A model generated the notes under the pieces. That model saw only the letters and a program-made list of their open reading frames with translations. It did no database searches and had not been told where the DNA came from. Shown here piece after piece: positions 1-7,856 of a stretch of 64,000 bases of DNA (its first letter is position 1; each line of letters starts with the position of its first letter). The translations under genes and the position numbers were made by a program. The DNA comes from Seonamhaeicola aphaedonensis. Its GTDB lineage: Bacteria > Bacteroidota > Bacteroidia > Flavobacteriales > Flavobacteriaceae. Location of the stretch: assembly GCF_003386195.1 (NCBI RefSeq), contig NZ_QRDX01000006.1, positions 248,001 through 312,000 of the forward strand, read 5' to 3'.

Positions 1-693
1 TTTAATTCTTTCAAAGTAAGATAAGGCTTTATCGGCTTTTCCTAAATCTAATGCAATATTACCAGCTTTATACAAATACATAGGTGTTGTAAACTCATTG
101 TCACGCAATTTAATAGCTTGCTCGTAATAATCTAAAGCGTCCTCTGGCTGATTTAACTGCACAAAAGCGTCACCAATATTACCTTTAGCTAAGGGTGCTA
201 AAATCTCGTCATCACTTTTAAAGTTACTCAAATGTTCTACTGCATTTTTATAATCCTTCAATCTTAAATACGCAGTTCCAGCATAATAACTCGCTAAATT
301 AGCAGCGTCTGTGCCACTGTATTCATTTATAATATCAAGCATTCCAAACTTTCCTTCACCTCCGTTTAAGGCTAAGTTATAAAGTGAATCTTTTTCAACT
401 GCCGTTTGGGCTTCATCAAAATATTTTTGCGCTTGAAACATGTCGTTCATGGCGGTTATTTGCTTAGGTTTAGCTATAAACTCTTTATAACCCATAGTTC
501 CTAAAACCACAGCAGCCACAACCCCAATGATAATAAAAATATATTTTTGGTTTTTTTCAACAAAAGCTTCTGTTTTTGAAGCGCCTTCATCAAGGGTATT
601 AAAAACCTCAGCTGTTGTAGATCCTTCTTCAATGTTCTGCTGCTTTTCTTCCTTGGTTTTTGGTTTATATCCTCTCTTCTTGTACGTTGCCAT
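1..693 (-). CDS. Tetratricopeptide-repeat membrane protein (3' part missing)
   Basis: Reading the minus strand from the ATG at 693 gives 231 codons with no stop before the window edge, so the C-terminus is missing. The first 50 residues are charged and rich in Lys and Glu. A single membrane segment follows at about residues 51-68 (YIFIIIGVVAAVVLGTMGY), and the rest is helical with recognisable TPR pairs such as AASYYAGTAYLRLKDYKNAV and LAKGNIGDAFVQLNQPEDAL. This is the usual form of a YfgM-like anchored TPR protein, probably a protein-protein scaffold facing the periplasm. It is divergent from recF. A -7 box (TATTTTTG on the minus strand, 715-722) lies 21 nt upstream of the start. The exact partner is unknown. 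Confidence 0.8.
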   Translation of the reverse strand, partial: MATYKKRGYKPKTKEEKQQNIEEGSTTAEVFNTLDEGASKTEAFVEKNQKYIFIIIGVVAAVVLGTMGYKEFIAKPKQITAMNDMFQAQKYFDEAQTAVEKDSLYNLALNGGEGKFGMLDIINEYSGTDAANLASYYAGTAYLRLKDYKNAVEHLSNFKSDDEILAPLAKGNIGDAFVQLNQPEDALDYYEQAIKLRDNEFTTPMYLYKAGNIALDLGKADKALSYFERIK

Positions 694-714
694 ATATTAT
701 AAATTAATGCGCCG

Positions 715-722
715 CAAAAATA
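715..722 (-). promoter_or_regulatory. Bacteroidota -7 promoter box for the TPR gene
   Basis: Minus-strand TATTTTTG fits the Bacteroidota sigma-A consensus TAnnTTTG exactly and lies shortly upstream of the ATG at 693. No clean -33 TTTG is present; the best partner is a TTTA-like stretch. Confidence 0.45.
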
Positions 723-830
723 TAATTTTTCTTAATAACTAAAAGGCTATTTATTTGATATTTTTCAATAATTTGCACTTCTTTTTACAGGTTTTTTCCC
801 TTAAATAGACTTAAAATTGCTTTTGGCTAC

Positions 831-1910
831 ATGATTTTAAAATCACTTTCATTACTTAACTACAAAAATTTTGATAGCAAATCGTTTATTTTCAATGAAA
901 AAATAAATTGTATTGTTGGTAATAATGGTATTGGAAAAACCAATGTTTTAGATGCCATCTACCATTTGTCTTTTGGGAAAAGTTATTTTAATCCGGTGGC
1001 CACTCAAAATATAAAACACGGTGAAGATTTTTTTGTAGTTAATGGTGACTATGTTAAGGATGAGAAAACCGAAAAAATAGTTGTTAGCCTTAAACGTGGA
1101 CAGAAAAAAGTCATTAAACGCAATGGTAAAGCCTACGAAAAATTCAGCGAACATATTGGTTTCTTACCTTTAGTAATTATTTCACCAGCAGATAGGGATT
1201 TGATCATTGAAGGCAGTGATACCAGACGAAAGTTCATTGATAGCGTAATCTCGCAAAGTGATAAAATGTATTTAAGCCTCCTAATTAATTACAATAAAAT
1301 ATTGGCGCAACGCAATGCCTTATTAAAATATTTTGCGCTAAACCATACATTTAATAAGGATACCCTTGAGGTTTACAATAACCAACTCACTGAATACGGT
1401 ACGCAAATTTTTGAAAAGCGAAACACGTTTTTAAAAGCCTTTATTCCCATTTTTAAAAAACGTTATCACGCCATTAGTAACGTTAATGAAGAGGTTGATT
1501 TGGTGTATCACAGCCATTTGTTTGATGATGATTTAAACGCGCTTTTAATAAACGTACTCAACAAAGACAAAGCCCTACAATACACCAGTGTAGGTATTCA
1601 TAAAGACGATTTACATTTCAATATTGAAACCCATCCTATAAAAAAGTTTGGAAGTCAAGGACAACAAAAATCGTTTTTAATTGCTTTAAAGCTGGCTCAA
1701 TTTGATTTTATAAAAGCCCAAAGTGGCGTACTGCCAATTTTATTGCTAGATGATATTTTTGATAAACTAGACGAACAACGTGTTGCTCAAATTATTAAAT
1801 TAGTAGATGATGAAAATTTTGGACAGTTATTTATAAGTGACACCCATGCAGACCGTACCGAAAAAGCTGTTAAACAAGTGCATCAATCTTATGAGATTTT
1901 TAAACTTTAA
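831..1910 (+). CDS. recF: DNA replication and repair protein RecF
   Basis: RecF is an SMC-like ATPase that binds gapped DNA and, with RecO and RecR, loads RecA at stalled forks. The 359-residue length is normal for the family. The Walker A motif GNNGIGKTN lies at residues 30-38. The ABC-type signature [18 protein letters not shown] lies near 273-290, and the Walker B/D-loop [12 protein letters not shown] is close behind. The next gene, a DUF721 protein, starts 3 nt after the stop codon, so the two are surely cotranscribed. No Shine-Dalgarno sequence is visible, as is usual in this phylum. Confidence 0.97.
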   Translation: MILKSLSLLNYKNFDSKSFIFNEKINCIVGNNGIGKTNVLDAIYHLSFGKSYFNPVATQNIKHGEDFFVVNGDYVKDEKTEKIVVSLKRGQKKVIKRNGKAYEKFSEHIGFLPLVIISPADRDLIIEGSDTRRKFIDSVISQSDKMYLSLLINYNKILAQRNALLKYFALNHTFNKDTLEVYNNQLTEYGTQIFEKRNTFLKAFIPIFKKRYHAISNVNEEVDLVYHSHLFDDDLNALLINVLNKDKALQYTSVGIHKDDLHFNIETHPIKKFGSQGQQKSFLIALKLAQFDFIKAQSGVLPILLLDDIFDKLDEQRVAQIIKLVDDENFGQLFISDTHADRTEKAVKQVHQSYEIFKL

Positions 1911-1912
1911 AA

Positions 1913-2209
1913 ATGCCTAAACGCCATAATGAACATATCAGTATTAAAGATGCCCTAAAAGAGTTTGTAGAAGCTAACAATCTAGAAAAAGGCTTAGACA
2001 AGGTTAATGTTGCCGATGCTTGGAAAAAGCTTATGGGTAATGGCGTAAACAACTACACAACTGCCATTAATTTACAAAGAGATACGCTGCATATTCAGTT
2101 AAGTTCAAGTGTTTTACGCGAAGAGTTAAGCTACGGTAAACAAAAAATCATCAACATGCTTAACGAAGAATTAGGCAAAGACATTATCAAAAAACTGATT
2201 CTTCGTTAG
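1913..2209 (+). CDS. DUF721 domain protein (DciA-like)
   Basis: A 98-residue protein of the DUF721 family. Family members include DciA, the replicative-helicase loader or operator used by most bacteria that lack DnaC or DnaI. Visible features are the conserved DAWKKLMG segment near residue 36, the central VNNYTTAINLQRDTLHIQLSS stretch (a KH-like beta-alpha unit) and the terminal VLREELSYGKQKIINMLNEE helix. Its position directly behind recF, with a 2-nt gap, supports a replication role. Assignment to the family is firm. The specific function as a helicase operator is inferred from family knowledge. Confidence 0.85.
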   Translation: MPKRHNEHISIKDALKEFVEANNLEKGLDKVNVADAWKKLMGNGVNNYTTAINLQRDTLHIQLSSSVLREELSYGKQKIINMLNEELGKDIIKKLILR

Positions 2210-2270
2210 TTATACAATTTAATTAATCGAAATAAATTGATTAAAACCAACAACCTATTGTTTTTTAGGT

Positions 2271-2278
2271 TACCTTTG
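2271..2278 (+). promoter_or_regulatory. -7 promoter box upstream of the first cold-shock gene
   Basis: TACCTTTG matches TAnnTTTG and lies 31 nt upstream of the ATG at 2309. It falls inside an over-long version of the reading frame that begins at 2237, which supports the downstream start. No -33 TTTG is seen at the usual distance. Confidence 0.45.
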
Positions 2279-2308
2279 ACGCTTAATTATTATTTTAATA
2301 CAAATACA

Positions 2309-2500
2309 ATGAGTAAAGGTACCGTAAAATTCTTCAATGATTCTAAAGGTTTTGGATTTATTGTTGAAGAGGACAACAACAAAGAACATTTCGTACACAT
2401 TTCAGGAATTATCGATGAAATTCGTGAAGGCGACAATGTTGAGTTCGATCTACAAGAAGGTAGAAAAGGATTAAACGCCGTAAACGTAAAAGTAATCTAA
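2309..2500 (+). CDS. Cold-shock domain protein, copy 1
   Basis: A 63-residue single cold-shock domain (OB fold) that binds single-stranded RNA and DNA and acts as an RNA chaperone. The RNP1 motif KGFGFI and RNP2-like motif HFVHIS are both present. The frame is open from 2237, but the ATG at 2309 (MSKGTVKFF) aligns exactly with copy 2 and with the family, so I use it. A 9-bp stem-loop with a T-run follows the stop. The protein differs from copy 2 only at a few positions, clustered after RNP1 (VEEDNN against TEEGSK). This is a clear tandem duplication. Confidence 0.95.
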   Translation: MSKGTVKFFNDSKGFGFIVEEDNNKEHFVHISGIIDEIREGDNVEFDLQEGRKGLNAVNVKVI

Positions 2501-2530
2501 AAGATATACACTTTAACAATTACAAAACAG

Positions 2531-2566
2531 AAAGTCTACTAATTTATTTTGGTAGACTTTTTTTAT
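2531..2566 (+). terminator. Rho-independent terminator after cold-shock copy 1
   Basis: The arm aaagtctac (2531-2539) pairs perfectly with gtagacttt (2552-2560), and a T-rich tract follows. It separates the two cold-shock genes into independent transcription units. Confidence 0.8.
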
Positions 2567-2659
2567 TTCTTATCTTTTCGGAACATATTTATGTTGAATA
2601 TTAAAAACTTACTATTTAACATTAAATATGACATTTAGTAATAATTTAATATTTTTAAA

Positions 2660-2851
2660 ATGAGTAAAGGAACAGTTAAATTCTTTAATGACTCAAAAGG
2701 TTATGGGTTCATTACAGAAGAAGGTTCAAAAAAAGAACATTTTGTTCACATTTCTGGATTGATTGATGAGATTAAAGAAGGTGATGATGTTGAATTCGAT
2801 CTACAGGAAGGTAGAAAAGGTTTAAACGCAGTAAACGTAAAAGTTATCTAA
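2660..2851 (+). CDS. Cold-shock domain protein, copy 2
   Basis: A 63-residue cold-shock protein with RNP1 KGYGFI and RNP2-like HFVHIS. The N-terminus (MSKGTVKFFNDSKG) and the C-terminal 18 residues are identical to copy 1. The DNA between the copies has diverged (AT-rich 5' region, no shared promoter), so the duplication is not recent at the nucleotide level. It has its own strong terminator. The likely job is RNA chaperoning; which copy, if either, is cold-induced cannot be told from sequence. Confidence 0.95.
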   Translation: MSKGTVKFFNDSKGYGFITEEGSKKEHFVHISGLIDEIKEGDDVEFDLQEGRKGLNAVNVKVI

Positions 2852-2882
2852 TTATAATTATTTTACTTTTTATTGACAATTT

Positions 2883-2913
2883 AAAAAGCCCGCAACGTTG
2901 TTGCGGGCTTTTT
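2883..2913 (+). terminator. Strong bidirectional terminator between csp copy 2 and ndk
   Basis: A perfect 14-bp stem, aaaaagcccgcaac (2883-2896) with gttgcgggcttttt (2900-2913), has a 3-nt loop. The A-tract and T-tract on either side allow it to end the cold-shock transcript and the converging ndk transcript. Confidence 0.9.
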
Positions 2914-2938
2914 GTATAAGTTAGGATTTTATTTATCA

Positions 2939-2959
2939 CTTCGACTGCGCTCAGCGTGA
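2939..2959. repeat. Dispersed palindromic repeat (cttcgactgcgctcagcgtga)
   Basis: A GC-rich unit in AT-rich intergenic DNA, just 3' of ndk. A near-identical copy sits at 32170-32192 (cttcgactacgctcagcatga), and degenerate relatives occur at 12203-12220 and 58108-58137. See findings. Confidence 0.65.
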
Positions 2960-2979
2960 TATTAAAATGAGTTCTTCAG

Positions 2980-3399
2980 TTAAAACTGCTCTCTCCCTGA
3001 AAAATGAAATGCACCTTCTATAGCGGCATTTTCATCACTATCACTTCCGTGAATAGCATTTTCGCTAATAGAGTTTGCATATAATTTTCTAATAGTACCT
3101 TCGGCAGCATCAGCAGGATTTGTAGCACCAATTAAAGTTCTAAAGTCTTCAACGGCATTTTCTTTTTCTAAGATAGCCGCTACAATGGGGCCGCGAGTCA
3201 TATATTCAACCAATTCTCCAAAAAACGGACGCTCATTATGGATTGCATAAAACGTTTCAGCGTCGGCTTTGGTCATTTGTGTTAATTTCATTGCTACAAT
3301 TCTAAATCCTGAAGCTGAAATCTTTTCTAATATTGCCCCAATGTGTCCTTTTTCAACAGCATCTGGCTTAAGCATTGTAAATGTTCTATTTGTTGCCAT
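2980..3399 (-). CDS. ndk: Nucleoside-diphosphate kinase
   Basis: Transfers the gamma-phosphate of ATP to nucleoside diphosphates through a phosphohistidine intermediate, balancing NTP and dNTP pools. The 139-residue length is standard. The catalytic histidine is H117 in NAIHGSDS, and the N-terminal [13 protein letters not shown] and the [15 protein letters not shown] segment are characteristic. It is monocistronic. A textbook Bacteroidota promoter (TTTG, 19 nt, TACTTTTG) is found at 3420-3450 on the minus strand and the terminator at 2883-2913 lies downstream. Confidence 0.98.
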   Translation of the reverse strand: MATNRTFTMLKPDAVEKGHIGAILEKISASGFRIVAMKLTQMTKADAETFYAIHNERPFFGELVEYMTRGPIVAAILEKENAVEDFRTLIGATNPADAAEGTIRKLYANSISENAIHGSDSDENAAIEGAFHFSGREQF

Positions 3400-3419
3400 T
3401 ATAATATTTTAAGTTGGCG

Positions 3420-3450
3420 CAAAAGTAATGTATTTCTGTTGAAACCCAAA
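3420..3450 (-). promoter_or_regulatory. ndk promoter, TTTG-N19-TACTTTTG
   Basis: On the minus strand, TTTG (3450-3447) and TACTTTTG (3427-3420) are separated by exactly 19 nt. This matches both boxes of the Bacteroidota housekeeping promoter. It is one of the two cleanest promoters in the window. Confidence 0.75.
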
Positions 3451-3485
3451 TAATCCAATTTTAAAAAATTGTATATTCGTCCTCT

Positions 3486-4505
3486 ATGAATAAACAAGAT
3501 ATTAATAATATAAAACAGTTATTATCAAGCCCCAAAAAGATTATAATTGTTCCTCATAAAAACCCCGATGGCGATGCTATTGGTTCTAGCCTAGGTCTGC
3601 TAAATTATCTATTAAAAGGAAACCACAAAGCGCAGGTAATCACCCCAAACGATTATCCTGGCTTTCTAAAATGGATGCCCAATGAAGTTTCTATCCTAAA
3701 ACACGACTCACAAACCAAACAGTGTGATGATTTAATTAATGAGGCTGATATTATTTTCACTTTAGATTTCAATGCGTTTCACAGAACAGGCAACATGGAA
3801 GCAGTGCTTACTGAAAGTAAGGCTCTTAAAATAATGATAGACCATCATCAATCACCTGATGATTATGCTACTTATATGTATAGTGATGTAAGTATGAGTT
3901 CAACTTGCGAAATGATTTACAATTTCATTGATATGCTAGGTGATTTGGATTTAGTTGACGCTGATATAGCCACCTGTTTATACACTGGTATTATGACAGA
4001 CACAGGCTCTTTTAGGTTTTCATCAACCACCAGTACAACACACAGAATTGTAGCCAACCTTATTGAAAAAGGTGCTAATAATGCCAAAATTCATGATAAT
4101 ATCTACGATACTAATAGCTATAATAAATTACAACTTTTGGGTTGTGCCCTTAATAATTTAAAGGTCATTCCAGAATCTAGAACTGCCTACATCACACTAT
4201 CACAAGACGAATTAAATCAATACAACTACACCAAAGGAGACACTGAAGGCGTTGTTAATTATGGCTTATCGCTTGATGGTATTGTACTTGCCGCTATATT
4301 TATTGAAGACAAGCAAGAAGGCATTATTAAAATATCGCTCCGGTCTAAAGGCAATTTCTCTGTAAACGACATGTCTCGCACTCATTTTAACGGTGGCGGA
4401 CACATAAATGCTGCTGGCGGAAAGAGCTATTCCTCTTTAAAAGATACGGTTGAAAAATTTATTAGTATATTACCTACTTATAATAAAGCCCTAAACAATG
4501 AATAA
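3486..4505 (+). CDS. DHH/DHHA1 phosphoesterase (NrnA-type nanoRNase / pAp phosphatase)
   Basis: A 339-residue DHH-superfamily phosphoesterase. NrnA homologues degrade 2-5 nt RNAs and dephosphorylate 3'-phosphoadenosine 5'-phosphate. Metal-binding motifs are visible: HKNPDGDAIGSS near residue 24, the LDFNAFHR aspartate, and the signature DHH in MIDHHQSPDD near residue 118. The C-terminal DHHA1 glycine motif reads FNGGGHINAAGG. The stop overlaps the gldI start by 8 nt, so translation of the two is coupled. Enzyme family is certain; the preferred substrate is inferred. Confidence 0.92.
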   Translation: MNKQDINNIKQLLSSPKKIIIVPHKNPDGDAIGSSLGLLNYLLKGNHKAQVITPNDYPGFLKWMPNEVSILKHDSQTKQCDDLINEADIIFTLDFNAFHRTGNMEAVLTESKALKIMIDHHQSPDDYATYMYSDVSMSSTCEMIYNFIDMLGDLDLVDADIATCLYTGIMTDTGSFRFSSTTSTTHRIVANLIEKGANNAKIHDNIYDTNSYNKLQLLGCALNNLKVIPESRTAYITLSQDELNQYNYTKGDTEGVVNYGLSLDGIVLAAIFIEDKQEGIIKISLRSKGNFSVNDMSRTHFNGGGHINAAGGKSYSSLKDTVEKFISILPTYNKALNNE

Positions 4506-5040
4506 AATATTCACCCTAGCCTTACTTTTTGCGATTTTTGGCTGTAAAATGCCTGAAGCCAGAAGGCCAATTTCATCAAAATCTGGTTCTTTTATAAACG
4601 AGTCCGTAGCTCGTAACAAAGCTTTAAACAAAAAAGAGCAAGCTGCTTTTGAAACCATTATGCAGCAAACAAACCAAGACTATATAGCCTCAGAAAGTGG
4701 TTTTTGGTATTATTATAATACCAAAGTTGAAGCAGACACTTTAAAAACACCTGATTTTGGAGATATTGTAAATTATGATTACGATGTAAGAGCGCTGAAT
4801 GGCCAACTCATATATTCTAAAGAAGATTTAAAAACGCAGAACTACACTATGGATAAACAAGAACTTTTTACTGGTCTTCGTGAAGGTTTAAAGCTCATGA
4901 AAACAGGTGAAACAGTTACATTTCTATTTCCATCACAAAAAGCATATGGTTATTATGGCGATGATAACAAAATAGGCACTAACGTCCCTCTAATATGTGA
5001 AGTGACCGTAAACTCTATAACTGCAAACCAAGACCAATAA
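4498..5040 (+). CDS. gldI: Gliding motility-associated FKBP-type peptidyl-prolyl isomerase lipoprotein
   Basis: GldI is a periplasmic lipoprotein needed for Bacteroidota gliding, presumably as a folding catalyst for other gliding or type IX secretion components. It has a lipoprotein signal with Cys16 (LLFAIFGC), the GldI-typical MPEARRPIS and RNKALNKKE segments, and an FKBP domain from about residue 80 to 175. It is 180 residues, normal for GldI. It starts within the last codons of the DHH gene. The next gene, another isomerase lipoprotein, begins on the base after its stop. I recognise it by overall sequence and context. Confidence 0.88.
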   Translation: MNKIFTLALLFAIFGCKMPEARRPISSKSGSFINESVARNKALNKKEQAAFETIMQQTNQDYIASESGFWYYYNTKVEADTLKTPDFGDIVNYDYDVRALNGQLIYSKEDLKTQNYTMDKQELFTGLREGLKLMKTGETVTFLFPSQKAYGYYGDDNKIGTNVPLICEVTVNSITANQDQ

Positions 5041-6168
5041 ATGCGCTGTTTTACTAATAGCATCAATTTCCTTTTTCTACTTTATTTAGTAGTTTTATCG
5101 TCTTGTAAAAAGTCATACTCTAATCTTGAAGATGGACTTTATGCTGAAATAAAAACTAGTAAAGGTGATATGGTTGCCAAATTAGCGTATAAAAAAGTTC
5201 CCGTGACTGTTGCTAATTTTGTATCCCTTGCTGAAGGTACCAATACCCTTGTAGACAGTATTTATTTACAAAAGAAATTTTACAACGGACTCACATTTCA
5301 CAGAGTAATAGACTCTTTTATGATTCAAGGTGGTGACCCTTTAGCCAATGGTAGAGGAAATCCAGGATATAGATTTAAAAATGAATTTCATCCAGACCTA
5401 AACCACAATAAACCTGGTATATTGGCCATGGCTAACGGTGGTCCAAACACTAATGGTAGTCAGTTTTATATCACTGAAGTTCCAAGACCCGACCTTAATA
5501 ACCATTACAGTGTTTTTGGTGAATTGGTAGTAGGCACCAACATTCAAGATAGCATTTCTAATGTTAAAACTGATGCAAAGGATAAACCTCTTGAAGAGGT
5601 CATTATTGAAGAAATAAATATTATTAGAAAAGGAAAAGATGCTGAAAATTTTAATGCTCCAAAAATTTTCAAAAATCATTTTATTCAAGAAATACGAAAA
5701 GAAAAAAAGAGAAAAGAAAGAGCTAAAGCTATTATTAGAGACACAAAAGAAAAATTTATTGAGCAGCAAGAAGAAGCCACAACACTGCCTTCTGGTTTAC
5801 AATATTTTGTTTCAAAATCTGGTAAAGGTGAAAAACTTTCAGAAAACGCTGTTGTAAAAACTCACTACACCGTATACTTCAGTAGCGGAAAACTCATTCA
5901 AACCAGTAGCCTTGAAAAAGCAAAAGCCTTAGAAGCCGTTAACGAAAAACGTTTAAGCGCCAATGGTTACCAACCCATTCATGCAGATATTAGTCCAGAT
6001 GCTGATATGATTCCTGGTTTTAAAGAAGGCTTACAACAGCTGCATGTTGGTGACAAAGCCACCTTGTTTATACCGTACCATTTAGCCTATGGCGAAGCTG
6101 GAAATAGAGGTATTCCTCCTAAAACAGACCTCGTTTTTGAAGTAGAAATTCTTGAAATAGTTAAGTGA
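5041..6168 (+). CDS. Lipoprotein with cyclophilin and FKBP peptidyl-prolyl isomerase domains
   Basis: A 375-residue lipoprotein (lipobox VVLSSC, Cys22). It combines a cyclophilin domain at about residues 33-195 with a C-terminal FKBP domain at about 255-375. Cyclophilin hallmarks are FHRVIDSFMIQGGDP and MANGGPNTNGSQFYIT. The FKBP part carries VKTHYTVYFSSGKLIQTS and LAYGEAGNRGIPPKTDLVFEV. A charged Lys/Glu-rich helix (about 205-240) links them. The two domains are evolutionarily unrelated isomerases, so the fusion gives two active sites on one anchored chaperone. The start codon directly follows the gldI stop, marking an isomerase operon. Confidence 0.93.
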   Translation: MRCFTNSINFLFLLYLVVLSSCKKSYSNLEDGLYAEIKTSKGDMVAKLAYKKVPVTVANFVSLAEGTNTLVDSIYLQKKFYNGLTFHRVIDSFMIQGGDPLANGRGNPGYRFKNEFHPDLNHNKPGILAMANGGPNTNGSQFYITEVPRPDLNNHYSVFGELVVGTNIQDSISNVKTDAKDKPLEEVIIEEINIIRKGKDAENFNAPKIFKNHFIQEIRKEKKRKERAKAIIRDTKEKFIEQQEEATTLPSGLQYFVSKSGKGEKLSENAVVKTHYTVYFSSGKLIQTSSLEKAKALEAVNEKRLSANGYQPIHADISPDADMIPGFKEGLQQLHVGDKATLFIPYHLAYGEAGNRGIPPKTDLVFEVEILEIVK

Positions 6169-6314
6169 TTATAGTGTAAATTTTGATTTTGCAACAATAA
6201 CCTCATAACACCCTACAACTCTAACCATTTCAAATTGCTATTATTACGTATGTCAACATAATTTTAACACTTAAGTTATAGTAAACACTTATATTTACAA
6301 CTTAAAATTACCTC

Positions 6315-7244
6315 ATGCAAGCATTAAAATTTGATTGGAACCCTATCACTGGTATTGACATTGTTGGCAACTTTAAATTACACTTTTATAGCCTCATGTG
6401 GGTGGTTGCCTTTGTAATTGGATGGTATATTATGAAACGTATTTTCACTAAAGAAAAAGTTTCACTCACCTACTTAGACCCCTTATTTATTTATACTGTT
6501 TTAGCAACCATGTTAGGGGCACGCCTTGGTCATGTTCTATTTTATCAAAGAGAATTAATATCTCAAGATTTTTGGAGTATTTTCCTGCCATTCAGTTTTA
6601 AAGACGGCATAGAATTTACAGGCTTCCAAGGGTTAGCCAGTCATGGAGCTGCCATTGGTATCATAATCGGTATGTATTTGTACCGAAGAAAATATAAATA
6701 CAAAACACTACTTTGGATATTAGACAGAGTGGTTATTTCGGTAGCATCAGGTGCTGTTTTTATTAGAATTGGAAATTTTATTAATTCTGAAATCATTGGA
6801 AGAGAATCAGGAGATTTCCCTTTGGGTGTGCGCTTTATTCAAGATCATTATTATAAAAGTCAAATCAAGCAACTAACAGGAATCAAAGACGTTCAAAAAG
6901 CCTATGATGCTGTTACAGAAAACCCACAATTTTCCGAATTACTAAACGCTGTTCCATACCGTCATCCAGCACAGTTATACGAATCGTTCAGCTACATTTT
7001 TGTGTTTTTAATTCTCTGGTATTTTTACACAAAAACTACCAAAAAAGACCAATCTGGTTTTTTATTTGGATTATTCCTTATTCTACTTTGGACCGTGCGT
7101 TTCTTTGTAGAGTTTGTAAAAGAACCTCAAGGAGAAGAATATATTAATTGGTTTGGGCTACAAACTGGGCAATGGTTAAGTATTCCATTTATTTTTATTG
7201 GCTTGTACTTTATGTTTGTTTACAAAGCAAAACTCGTTAAATAA
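6315..7244 (+). CDS. lgt: Prolipoprotein diacylglyceryl transferase
   Basis: Transfers diacylglycerol from phosphatidylglycerol to the lipobox cysteine of prolipoproteins at the inner membrane, the first step of lipoprotein maturation. The 309-residue protein has about seven membrane segments. The signature arginine motif RIGNFINSEIIGRESG lies near residue 151, the GLASHGAAIGI segment carries the usual catalytic-site histidine, and HPAQLYES is near 218. It overlaps the next gene in a TAATG junction. It fits its neighbours, several of which are lipoproteins. Confidence 0.96.
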   Translation: MQALKFDWNPITGIDIVGNFKLHFYSLMWVVAFVIGWYIMKRIFTKEKVSLTYLDPLFIYTVLATMLGARLGHVLFYQRELISQDFWSIFLPFSFKDGIEFTGFQGLASHGAAIGIIIGMYLYRRKYKYKTLLWILDRVVISVASGAVFIRIGNFINSEIIGRESGDFPLGVRFIQDHYYKSQIKQLTGIKDVQKAYDAVTENPQFSELLNAVPYRHPAQLYESFSYIFVFLILWYFYTKTTKKDQSGFLFGLFLILLWTVRFFVEFVKEPQGEEYINWFGLQTGQWLSIPFIFIGLYFMFVYKAKLVK

Positions 7245-7714
7245 TGTTTCTTCGAGTTCTTATTATAGCGCTTTTTATCTCTTGTTTAATTTCTTGTAGA
7301 CAGGATAAAAAAGTAATTAAGCAAACTGAAATTTCCTTTAAAAAAGAAGGTGAACTAGTTCTTCATAAGATTAAAACAGACACTTCAAAAATTATATTAG
7401 ATATTGAAATAGCCGATACCGATTTTGATATTCAAACAGGATTGATGTATCGTAATTCAATGAAAACCAACCAAGGGATGTTATTTGTTTTTGATGATGA
7501 AACTGAACGGTTTTTTTATATGAAAAACACTAAAATTCCGTTAGACCTTATCTTTATTAACTCTAATAAAACTATTGTTAGTTTTCAAAAAAACACTAAA
7601 CCCTTTGATGAATCGTCGCTACCATCAAATGCTTCTGCTAAATATGTACTAGAAATTAATGCGGGATTAGTAGACGCTTGGGGGCTTTCAGTGGGTGATA
7701 GTTTGAGTTTTTAA
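7244..7714 (+). CDS. DUF192 family lipoprotein
   Basis: A 156-residue secreted lipoprotein (Cys18 in LISCLISC). The mature part is a DUF192 domain, with the family features GLMYRNSMKTNQGMLFVFDD and FYMKNTKIPLDLIFINSN. DUF192 proteins are small beta proteins of unknown function, usually exported. The start overlaps the lgt stop codon by one base (TAATG), implying translational coupling. Its own maturation would depend on Lgt. Confidence 0.85.
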   Translation: MFLRVLIIALFISCLISCRQDKKVIKQTEISFKKEGELVLHKIKTDTSKIILDIEIADTDFDIQTGLMYRNSMKTNQGMLFVFDDETERFFYMKNTKIPLDLIFINSNKTIVSFQKNTKPFDESSLPSNASAKYVLEINAGLVDAWGLSVGDSLSF

Positions 7715-7856
7715 AATCTCTACTAAATCTCACAAACCTAGTTTTACTATTTTTCAAAAAATTGAAGTTGTTAAGTTTTCAATTCATGACTTGTAAGTAA
7801 TTGGACTTAATAGACACAAAGTATTATAGCCAAACAGATATAAAAGTTACTTCTAG

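Noticed and set aside
527-742. Open frame of 71 codons on plus
   Set aside because: It lies antisense to the partial TPR gene, which has a conserved protein and a -7 box; composition is unlike a real protein.
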